Positions 6,569 to 12,398 of a stretch of DNA of 14,690 nucleotides are shown one piece after another; position 1 is the first letter of the stretch, and each line of letters opens with the position of its first letter. Source of the DNA: Syntrophomonas sp. UBA4807 (GTDB taxonomy: Bacteria > Bacillota > Syntrophomonadia > Syntrophomonadales > Syntrophomonadaceae); the NCBI GenBank assembly GCA_002402575.1, contig DHGD01000157.1, positions 1 through 14,690 of the forward strand, written 5' to 3'. The translations under genes were made by a program, and so were the position numbers. Below the pieces are notes generated by a model. It made no database searches. It saw only the letters and a program-made list of their open reading frames with translations, and was not told where the DNA came from.

Positions 6569-6594
6569 CTAAATAAGCAAAAACCGACTTGTTC

Positions 6595-6600
6595 TATAAT
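6595..6600 (+). promoter_or_regulatory. candidate -10 box for the chemoreceptor gene
   Basis: A perfect TATAAT lies 86 bases before the ATG. No good -35 hexamer stands 16 to 18 bases upstream and there is no extended -10, so an activator or another site may be involved. No convincing sigma-D (motility-type) promoter was seen. Confidence 0.3.
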
Positions 6601-6674
6601 AGCCCAAAACCCGTCTATCTTGATAGCAACATTGATAAAATCATTAAAAGCATTATGCTTAAGAAATTTTGATT

Positions 6675-6680
6675 GGAGGT
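6675..6680 (+). promoter_or_regulatory. ribosome binding site that fixes the chemoreceptor start
   Basis: GGAGGT stands 6 bases before the ATG at 6687. The longer in-frame reading from a TTG at 6669 would place this site inside the coding sequence, so the TTG start is rejected. Confidence 0.85.
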
Positions 6681-6686
6681 AAGAAA

Positions 6687-7838
6687 ATGATTAGTCAAGC
6701 AGCAGCTAATGCATTTAAAGAAATCGCGCCAATAATAGTTGACATTATACCAGGCGGAGCCATAATTTTGTACACCGACCGGGAACGCTTTACCTTAAAA
6801 ATACCCTCTAAAGTATTTGATATAGCAGCTATACAGGAAGGCGACAGCCTTAGGGCTGGCAGCGGTCAGCAACAAGCCATTCGCGAAAAACGAATTACCA
6901 CTGAAAAGGTGGACCGCGCCGTGTATGGGTCTCGCCTTATCATTACCAGCCTGCCTGTTGAGGATGATAATAACGAAGTGACTGGCGTTATTAGTATAAT
7001 TCTCCCCCGTTTACACCCTATAGCAAAGGCCTTTAATGAGTTTGCTCCATTAGTCGCAAATATGTACCCGGAAGGATCATTTATGTATATGACCGATTTG
7101 GAAAAAATAGCTTACCGCCAAGCGTCAGACAAATTCGACATGCGGACTATGCAAATCGGTAATCCAATAACTGAGAATATGGTTGCGCACAAGTCCTTAA
7201 GCACCAAAAAGGTTGCTGCTGAAGAAGTTGACGCCCATGTACATGGGGTTCCAGTACTGATAACCAATTACCCTCTATATGATGAAGATGACCCTAGTCA
7301 GCCGGTGGCCACCTTCGGCATCGCTTTGCCCCGTCAAAACGCTTTGGATCTGCGTGAAATGTCAAAAAACCTCAACCGCGGCATGAACGAAATCTCGGCG
7401 GTAGTAGAGGAATTAGCCGCTGCAGCCTCACAAATAACCAGCAATGAGCAAGAGTTGAGTCATAATATTATGGAAATTTACAATGTATCCGAGGAAATTA
7501 ACGAAGTGCTCGGTTTCATCCGGCAGATTGCGGATGAAACTAAAATGTTAGGTTTGAATGCAGCTATTGAGGCGGCCCGGGCCGGCGAATTGGGCAAGGG
7601 TTTCGGGGTAGTGGCTGATGAAATCCGCAAATTATCAGATGAATCTAAAGAAACGGTTCAGAAGATTAAGGCGTTGACTGAAGACATAAAAAAATCCATT
7701 GAAAAAACAGGAAAAAGCAGTGAGCAGACCTTGCGGTCCAGCGAAGAGCAGGCTGCCGCTACTGAAGAAATGAGTGCCAGCATCGAGGAGATTGCTAGTA
7801 TGGCTGAACAGCTGGAGAATATCGCCCGCGCAATGTAA
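6687..7838 (+). CDS. soluble methyl-accepting chemotaxis-type receptor with duplicated sensor module
   Basis: Cytoplasmic chemoreceptor that would control a CheA kinase through CheW. The 383 residues contain no membrane span and no signal peptide. The N-terminal half is two tandem homologous modules (about 8-107 and 112-215). Each runs F-x-E-x-AP ... P-x-G ... TD ... a Lys/Val-rich helix ... hydrophobic strands, and ends in LPR; they look like PAS/Cache-type sensor folds, but I do not recognise the named family. A linker helix (about 218-250) leads into a short signalling hairpin. Its tip has the highly conserved core NAAIEAARAGELGKGFGVVADEIRKLS, broken here as NAAIEAARAGE plus GKGFGVVADE. 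The C-terminal helix carries repeated Ser/Glu/Ala heptads with EEQAAATEE-type methylation-like sites. It is the only plus-strand gene here, looks lower in GC than its neighbours, and no che genes are nearby. The ligand is unknown. Confidence 0.9.
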   Translation: MISQAAANAFKEIAPIIVDIIPGGAIILYTDRERFTLKIPSKVFDIAAIQEGDSLRAGSGQQQAIREKRITTEKVDRAVYGSRLIITSLPVEDDNNEVTGVISIILPRLHPIAKAFNEFAPLVANMYPEGSFMYMTDLEKIAYRQASDKFDMRTMQIGNPITENMVAHKSLSTKKVAAEEVDAHVHGVPVLITNYPLYDEDDPSQPVATFGIALPRQNALDLREMSKNLNRGMNEISAVVEELAAAASQITSNEQELSHNIMEIYNVSEEINEVLGFIRQIADETKMLGLNAAIEAARAGELGKGFGVVADEIRKLSDESKETVQKIKALTEDIKKSIEKTGKSSEQTLRSSEEQAAATEEMSASIEEIASMAEQLENIARAM

Positions 7839-7856
7839 ATCCGAAGGCTTGCCTTG

Positions 7857-7884
7857 ATGCGGGCTGCGCCCATTTTAATAGTTC
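7857..7884 (+). terminator. possible terminator of the chemoreceptor gene
   Basis: A short GC stem, GGGC-TGC-GCCC, is followed by ATTTTAATAG about 25 bases past the stop. Stem and U-run are both short. Confidence 0.35.
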
Positions 7885-7940
7885 GCCAGGGATTACCAAA
7901 AAAACTCGTCATTTCGTAAGAACTGCCGGGGGGATCCAAT

Positions 7941-7980
7941 ACAGTTCCAGGGGTACACCAGGCGCGCCCCTGTTAACTGT
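7941..7980. terminator. long hairpin between convergent genes
   Basis: ACAGTT (7941-7946) with AACTGT (7975-7980) and CAGGGG (7948-7953) with CCCCTG (7967-7972) form a 12-bp stem with a 1x2 internal loop and a 13-base loop. It sits between the converging chemoreceptor and glycosyltransferase genes, where a bidirectional terminator is expected; CATTTTTAATT follows on the plus strand after 6 bases. GAACTG at 7920-7925 can compete for CAGTTC (7942-7947). Confidence 0.5.
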
Positions 7981-8014
7981 CGGCGCATTTTTAATTGGGG
8001 ATACTTTCCGGACT

Positions 8015-9217
8015 TTACGGCACCATACGGGACAGCCAGTCATAGACCGGTTTGCGGCGGTGGATATTGCGGTTGGTCAGATCCTGGTAGACCTTTTCCA
8101 GTTGCAGGGCCATATTGGGCGAAGATATCTGTTCAGCCTTGATTAAGGCATTGTGGCGATAATACTGATAAGCCTTGTCATCGTCGAGCATTTTCAGGAT
8201 AGCGGCGGTGAATTCTTCCTGATCACATTCGGTCAATAGTCCGTTGATGCCGTGGTCAACCATGTCCAATACCCCGAAGGCTTTGATGGCCACCACCGGC
8301 AGGCCGGCTGCCATGGCTTCCACCAAAACCAGACCCTGAGTCTCGGTTATGGACGAGAACACGAACAGGTCGGCGCTGAAATATACATGAATCAGTGTCT
8401 CGAAGGGCAACGCTCCGGTAAAGATCACGTCACGCTCCAGGCTCAGGCCGAGATCCACGGTCAGTTGTTTCAAGGCTGCTTCCTGAGGACCCTGGGCGGT
8501 GATGACCAGAGTGGTCTGCGGCCGTTGCCGGCGCACCCGGGCGAAGCATTCAATCAAGAATTCCAGGTTTTTCTCCTTAGTAAGGCGACCTACGTTGAGC
8601 AGGATTTTGTTTTCTGCAGGTATATGGTAGCGCTCCCGCAGTATGTTGCCCTCCACCCGGGCTTGGTTGAAAAGCTGCACCGGCACCCCGGTGGGGATCA
8701 CCGAGATGGGAGTGGGGATATCGTAGCTGGAAAGGATATTGCTTACCTCGGAGCTGGGGACAATGAGATGGTCAACCTGACGGCAAAAGTGATTGCTGAA
8801 TTTAATAGTCATCTCCCGGGCTAGTTCTTGCGCCACCGGCAGGTAATGCACATATTGGTCGTACAAGGTATGGTAGGTGAACACAATAGGCAGTTGGAAA
8901 CTGCGCGCATAGTGCAGGCCTACCCGGCCCATGGTGAACGGGGAATGCACATGGATGAGATCTAAGTCCAGCTTGCGCAAGAGGTACTTCATGCCTGGGA
9001 AAACCGGTATAGCCAGAGTGAAATCCGGATTGGTCGGCGCCGGGACTGAATAGTAGCGGTATACCCGATCTTCGGTCTCGACATAGTTGGGATAATTGGG
9101 GGCAAATATGTAAATTTCATGCCCTAATTTCTCAAGTTCCATTTTAAAGGTATTGATCGAGGTAACTACACCGCTGGTATAAGGTTTGTAACTATCGGTG
9201 AAAATACCGATTTTCAC
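8015..9217 (-). CDS. family 4 (GT-B) glycosyltransferase, diacylglycerol glucosyltransferase-like
   Basis: Transfers a sugar from a nucleotide donor; the closest characterised relatives by motif are the retaining 1,2-diacylglycerol 3-glucosyltransferases that make membrane glycolipids. The 400 residues have a GT-B layout. The N-terminal acceptor domain starts MKIGIFTDSYKPYTSGVV, and TYHTLYDQYVHY (114-125) is characteristic of the glycolipid branch. The donor domain has GRLTKEKN (210-217) and the EX7E motif with Glu292 and Glu300 in TETQGLVLVEAMAAGLPVVA. There is no membrane span, so it is probably peripherally membrane bound. The start is GTG at 9215-9217 behind AAGGAGGA. Acceptor and sugar are inferred from similarity only; a polysaccharide or PIM-like acceptor cannot be excluded. 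It is last in the right-hand minus-strand group, after a 163-base gap. Confidence 0.88.
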   Translation of the reverse strand: MKIGIFTDSYKPYTSGVVTSINTFKMELEKLGHEIYIFAPNYPNYVETEDRVYRYYSVPAPTNPDFTLAIPVFPGMKYLLRKLDLDLIHVHSPFTMGRVGLHYARSFQLPIVFTYHTLYDQYVHYLPVAQELAREMTIKFSNHFCRQVDHLIVPSSEVSNILSSYDIPTPISVIPTGVPVQLFNQARVEGNILRERYHIPAENKILLNVGRLTKEKNLEFLIECFARVRRQRPQTTLVITAQGPQEAALKQLTVDLGLSLERDVIFTGALPFETLIHVYFSADLFVFSSITETQGLVLVEAMAAGLPVVAIKAFGVLDMVDHGINGLLTECDQEEFTAAILKMLDDDKAYQYYRHNALIKAEQISSPNMALQLEKVYQDLTNRNIHRRKPVYDWLSRMVP

Positions 9218-9380
9218 ATCAAGTCCTCCTTTTCCATGATGTATTGGGCAAATCTTTGACTGGTTATAAATACTATTACACAGCCAGGATTCTTTGGCAA
9301 TGTCCGGCTTAGGCCAAAATCGCGGTTGAACTTCACGGATGAAGCGTCATGCGACAATAGCGGCAGCTTGCTCTCAAAAG
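9218..9380. other. intergenic region upstream of the glycosyltransferase
   Basis: 163 bases. On the minus strand a TATAAC (5 of 6 to the -10 consensus) lies within GTATTTATAACC upstream of the glycosyltransferase ribosome binding site, but no good -35 is spaced to match. The gene may have its own promoter here; nothing else is recognised. Confidence 0.3.
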
Positions 9381-9572
9381 TTAGCCGCTGGCCGGTGCCA
9401 GCGCCTGGAGTTTTATAGACTTGGTTATGTAATCTATAGTGATTTCGCCGCAGAGCAGGTCGTCCACTTCCGCAATTAATCTCAATATCTCCCCGTTTTC
9501 AGGGAGGCCGGCGACTAGCTTAAAATCTCCCGCGCAGACAACCTCCTCATCCCTTGGGGTTCGTCTGTTCAT
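9381..9572 (-). CDS. small hypothetical protein (63 residues)
   Basis: I do not recognise it. The frame starts at ATG 9570-9572 and ends at TAA 9381-9383. The sequence has a polar N-terminus (MNRRTPRDEEVV), then balanced hydrophobic and acidic segments (ENGEILRLIAEVDDLL, ITIDYITKSIKL) that look like one helix and one or two strands; two Cys are not arranged as a metal site. It fills the gap between the zinc finger gene and the glycosyltransferase on the same strand. Against it: no clear ribosome binding site precedes the ATG, and a GAGGAGG lies inside the frame without a suitable in-frame start after it. It may be real but short, or a chance frame. Confidence 0.4.
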   Translation of the reverse strand: MNRRTPRDEEVVCAGDFKLVAGLPENGEILRLIAEVDDLLCGEITIDYITKSIKLQALAPASG

Positions 9573-9577
9573 TCGCT

Positions 9578-9597
9578 TAAGCTCTCATAAGCTCTCA
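9578..9597. repeat. tandem 10-bp repeat
   Basis: TAAGCTCTCA occurs twice head to tail between the stop of the zinc finger gene and the small hypothetical gene. Possible slippage duplication or a two-site regulatory element. Confidence 0.6.
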
Positions 9598-9603
9598 GGC
9601 GCC

Positions 9604-10083
9604 TCAATCGGAATCTGGATTGTGCAGGGTATTGTGATATTCATCATAATCATATCCGGCTATGTCAACGGCAGTGTCATACATCAGGCCCGGCCTGACG
9701 ACTCTCTCTTCGGCGGGCCGGGTGTAAGTGTGTCCGTACCCCCGGGCACAGTGTGCACACCGGGTGGTATTGACCACTCTCTGCAAGCGGGCCGGTTCGA
9801 TAGGCTGGCCGCACTGCTCGCAGATGCCGTAGGTGCCGTTCTGATAATTGACCAGAGCGTCATTGACTTTTTCCAGTTCGAATTCCAGCATTTCTAATAG
9901 CCCGGCCTCTTTTTCACGCTCATAGGTATCGCTGGCCACATCGCCAGGGTGCTGGTCGTAGAAAGAGAGTTCGTCCAGGTACTCTGACAACGGTATCTGC
10001 AGGATGTCGCGGCGGCGCGAAATTTGCTCCTCGATGTCCTCTTTGCGGGATAATAAAGCCTGATAGTAATCAATATTATTCAC
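9604..10083 (-). CDS. TraR/DksA-type C4 zinc finger protein (YteA/YlyA-like)
   Basis: DksA-superfamily protein; relatives bind the secondary channel of RNA polymerase, but the exact role of the YteA/YlyA branch is less clear. The start is GTG at 10081-10083, with AGGTGAGGA 7 bases upstream; this gives 159 residues. A longer frame (to 10167) would add 28 non-homologous residues overlapping the DUF5665 gene, so I reject it. The N-terminal coiled-coil region (about 5-85) carries the family stretch LSFYDQHPGDVASDTYERE. The zinc finger follows with Cys88, Cys91, Cys109 and Cys112 (CEQCGQPIEPARL ... CAHC), then an acidic tail (DYDEYHNTLHNPDSD). The acidic DxxDA-type coiled-coil tip of E. coli DksA is not evident. 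In many Firmicutes a member of this family lies just downstream of ileS, as here with three genes between. Confidence 0.9.
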   Translation of the reverse strand: MNNIDYYQALLSRKEDIEEQISRRRDILQIPLSEYLDELSFYDQHPGDVASDTYEREKEAGLLEMLEFELEKVNDALVNYQNGTYGICEQCGQPIEPARLQRVVNTTRCAHCARGYGHTYTRPAEERVVRPGLMYDTAVDIAGYDYDEYHNTLHNPDSD

Positions 10084-10120
10084 GGCTGTTTCCTCACCTT
10101 CAAAGTTTAGTCGCAAACCC

Positions 10121-10441
10121 CTAGTCGATCCCCAACTGTCTCTGCACGATTTCCACGATGTCGGCAATAAAGTTGCCGATCAAAGGCACATTGAGAAGGA
10201 TGATGTGCTGCAGCAAGTACAGCACCACAGCCGCTAAGAGGGTAAAACCAATGGCCATGCCCAGCCCGCGCGCCACCCCGGACCAGAAGTTAATCCAGAA
10301 AATTCGCCGGGGATGGCTCAGCATCTCAACGTATTCGGCCACCCCGATTTTGTGCATGTTTCCTGCCATTTCTTCCATTTTGCGGTTCAGGTTCTCGAGC
10401 AGCTCGATTTGTACGTTGCTGTCCTCGTCAGTGTGCTTCAC
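10121..10441 (-). CDS. DUF5665 membrane protein
   Basis: Function unknown. The 106 residues contain an N-terminal hydrophilic helix (ELLENLNRKMEEMAGNM, about 13-29), then the family core EYVEMLSHPRRIFWINFWSG, GVARGLGMAIG and a hydrophobic segment FTLLAAVVLYLLQHIILLNVP (about 66-86), and an amphipathic C-terminal helix (IGNFIADIVEIVQRQL). It is probably anchored by one membrane span or a re-entrant pair. The start is GTG at 10439-10441 with AGGTGAGG 4 bases upstream. It lies 53 bases after the DUF711 gene and 37 before the zinc finger gene, so it is likely cotranscribed. Confidence 0.85.
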   Translation of the reverse strand: MKHTDEDSNVQIELLENLNRKMEEMAGNMHKIGVAEYVEMLSHPRRIFWINFWSGVARGLGMAIGFTLLAAVVLYLLQHIILLNVPLIGNFIADIVEIVQRQLGID

Positions 10442-10494
10442 TTTTCCTCACCTATATATATATTATTCCAGGTGGGCCGCTTTCAATACGCCAT

Positions 10495-11862
10495 TTAATT
10501 GTTGAGCGAGTGTATCGGCGCGGGAATCCTGCCCTTGCGGGCAATGAAATGGGCTGCCGAGGACGCGTTTACCGGCATCACCGGGGCTCGCCCCAAAAGC
10601 CCGCCGAACTCCACCCAATCCCCGGGATGTTTGCCCGGTGCGGGAATTATGCGCACCGCGGTGGTCTTGCGGTTGATCATGCCGATAGCGGCTTCGTCGG
10701 CGATAATGGCCGATATGGTGCAGGCGTTGGTTTCGCCGGGTATAGCTATCATATCCAAGCCTACTGAACAAACCGAGGTCATGGCCTCCAATTTCTCGAT
10801 ATTCAGAACCCCTTCGGCCGCGGCGCGGATCATGCCGGCATCTTCGCTAACCGGGATGAAAGCGCCGGAGAGTCCGCCCACATAAGATGACGCCATAGCC
10901 CCGCCTTTTTTGACGGCATCGTTGAGCATAGCCAGAGCCGCGGTGCTGCCCGGTCCGCCCACCCGTTCCAGCCCCATGGCCTCTAGGATGTCGGCTACAC
11001 TGTCCCCTACCTCCGGGGTGGGGGCTAAAGACAGGTCTAAGATACCGAATGGTACTCCCAGCCGTTTGGAGGCCACCCGACCCACCAGTTCACCAGTGCG
11101 GGTGATTTTAAAGGCCGTGTTCTTGATAAGGCGGGCTAATTCGCCTAGATCGCAGCCGGGGTTGGCTCTTACCACTGTAGCCACTACTCCCGGTCCGCTG
11201 ATGCCGATGTTGAGTACTGTCTCCGGTTCGCCCGGCCCGTGGAAGGCCCCGGCCATAAAGGGATTGTCTTCGGCGGCGTTGCAGAACACCACCAGTTTGG
11301 CGCACCCCAAGCCATCGCGATCAGCGGTGGCCTCGGCGGTCTGCTTGATTACCCGCCCCATGTCATACACGGCGTCCATGTTAATACCTGATTTGGTGGT
11401 CCCCACGTTGACCGAGGAACACACCCGCTCGGTGGCCGCCAATACCCGGGGGATGCATTGAATCAGGCTGCGGTCGCCACTGTTGTAGCCTTTGTGTACC
11501 AGGGCGGAAAAGCCCCCCAGAAAATTGACCCCCATCTCGGCCGCAGCCCGGTCCAGCTCCAAAGCCACTTTGAATATGTCGTCCTCGGTGAAGCCGTTGA
11601 CCAGCATGCTGACCGGCGTTACCGAGATGCGTTTGTTTATTATGGGGATGCCGTAATCGCGCTGGATATCTTCCCCTACCCGGACTAAATCTTTGGCCAC
11701 ACGGGTGATTTTGTCGTACACGCGGCGCCCGGTTGCTTCTCCGTCATCCTGTCGGCAATCCAGCAAATTTATGCCCATGGTGATGGTGCGGATGTCCAAG
11801 TTCTGACCCTGCACCATATTTATAGTTTCTAAAATCTCTTCCTTACTGACCGCAAATTGCAT
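10495..11862 (-). CDS. PFL family / DUF711 (UPF0210) protein
   Basis: Conserved protein of unknown biochemical function; the family name reflects a fold related to pyruvate formate-lyase, but no glycyl-radical activity is established. The 455 residues match the family's usual length. The N-terminus is typical (EILETINMVQGQNLDIRTITMGINLLDC, here split as EILETINMVQ and LDIRTITMGINLLDC). Other conserved blocks are NIGISGPGVV, GVPFGILDLSLAPTPEVGDS and FIPVSEDAGMI, with CSVGLDMIAIPGET near the C-terminus. The start is ATG at 11860-11862 with GGAGGA 6 bases upstream. It follows the ACT-domain gene by 88 bases; this ACT plus DUF711 pair is conserved across many bacteria (for example Streptococcus pneumoniae SP_0238 and SP_0239), pointing to a joint, probably ligand-sensing, role. 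Confidence 0.95.
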   Translation of the reverse strand: MQFAVSKEEILETINMVQGQNLDIRTITMGINLLDCRQDDGEATGRRVYDKITRVAKDLVRVGEDIQRDYGIPIINKRISVTPVSMLVNGFTEDDIFKVALELDRAAAEMGVNFLGGFSALVHKGYNSGDRSLIQCIPRVLAATERVCSSVNVGTTKSGINMDAVYDMGRVIKQTAEATADRDGLGCAKLVVFCNAAEDNPFMAGAFHGPGEPETVLNIGISGPGVVATVVRANPGCDLGELARLIKNTAFKITRTGELVGRVASKRLGVPFGILDLSLAPTPEVGDSVADILEAMGLERVGGPGSTAALAMLNDAVKKGGAMASSYVGGLSGAFIPVSEDAGMIRAAAEGVLNIEKLEAMTSVCSVGLDMIAIPGETNACTISAIIADEAAIGMINRKTTAVRIIPAPGKHPGDWVEFGGLLGRAPVMPVNASSAAHFIARKGRIPAPIHSLNN

Positions 11863-11878
11863 ATCTGTCCTCCATACT

Positions 11879-11911
11879 CAGAGACATTTCTGCGCAGAAA
11901 ATGCGTCTCTG
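11879..11911. repeat. hairpin between the ACT and DUF711 genes
   Basis: CAGAGAC (11879-11885) and GTCTCTG (11905-11911) form a perfect 7-bp stem. Inside is a self-complementary 14-mer, TTTCTGCGCAGAAA (11887-11900). It lies just upstream of the DUF711 ribosome binding site, so it could adjust the ratio of the two proteins or process the mRNA. Confidence 0.5.
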
Positions 11912-11950
11912 TTCCTTGAAACGCGCAAACACGGGGGACTATCCTGGCAT

Positions 11951-12232
11951 TTATATCCGGTGCATGTAGCGGAAGATGTCCTCGTGCTGCACCGTGACCC
12001 GCAGGCCCAACTCCTGGCCTTTTTGGTCCAAAAGAAGTTTCAGTTCATCCAGGCCCACGGTGGCATCGGCAAAATCCGCCACCATCACCATGGTGAAAAA
12101 TCCCTGCAGTATAGTCTGGCTGATGTCCAGAATGTTGACATTGGTGTTGGCCAAAACCCCCGATATCCCATATATGATACCGACCCGGTCATGGCCCAGG
12201 ACGGTTATTATCAAACGGTTGCCCTCTTCCAT
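11951..12232 (-). CDS. ACT domain protein (UPF0237)
   Basis: A stand-alone 93-residue ACT domain with the usual beta-alpha-beta-beta-alpha-beta order: RLIITVLGHDRVGIIYGISG (strand, ligand loop, helix), then ILDISQTILQGFFTMVMVAD (two strands), and LDELKLLLDQKGQELGL with LRVTVQHEDIF (helix and strand). Such domains usually bind amino acids as dimers, and the DRVGI turn is the expected ligand site. The start is ATG at 12230-12232 with GGAGGA close upstream. It is paired with the DUF711 gene downstream, and the ligand is unknown. Confidence 0.93.
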   Translation of the reverse strand: MEEGNRLIITVLGHDRVGIIYGISGVLANTNVNILDISQTILQGFFTMVMVADFADATVGLDELKLLLDQKGQELGLRVTVQHEDIFRYMHRI

Positions 12233-12365
12233 AGGCTCCTCCTGTTATTTAGAATTGTCCCGGGGGCAAAGGAGCGCCCCTTCAATCTATACTCGAACAA
12301 CCCTCTCGGTGGTCGCAGCGCTGCCGCCTCATCCACATCCCTCCCCGGAAATGTCGTTTAAGAGT

Positions 12366-12391
12366 ATGTCAGAGAACCGTCCGTGTCACAC
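12366..12391. repeat. dispersed repeat, copy 1
   Basis: Shares the 16-base core TGTCAGAGAACCGTCC (12367-12382) exactly with copy 2, 41 bases away. The right end (GTGTCACAC) is diverged. It lies just downstream of ileS. I know this motif as a common short intergenic repeat in Firmicutes genomes. Confidence 0.65.
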
Positions 12392-12398
12392 TTCTCGT

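Larger units (their letters stand above)
6165..6686. other. divergent regulatory region between murT and the chemoreceptor gene
   Basis: 522 bases without a supportable gene. The part from about 6330 to 6670 looks clearly AT-rich compared with the GC-rich left flank. It carries several inverted repeats, listed separately, and a TATAAT box at 6595-6600. A GGGAGGT at 6523-6529 looks like a ribosome binding site, but no start codon follows at a workable distance. A GTG-initiated frame of about 45 codons after it lacks protein-like character. No known riboswitch consensus (including c-di-GMP types, common before chemoreceptors) is visible. Confidence 0.5.

Noticed and set aside
6548..6682. GTG-initiated frame of about 45 codons before the chemoreceptor
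   Set aside because: The only nearby ribosome binding site is about 18 bases away, the translation has no protein-like pattern, and it runs into the chemoreceptor ribosome binding site.
10084..10167. 28-residue N-terminal extension of the zinc finger protein
   Set aside because: It overlaps the DUF5665 gene out of frame, is unlike the family, and a GTG with a good ribosome binding site follows at 10083.
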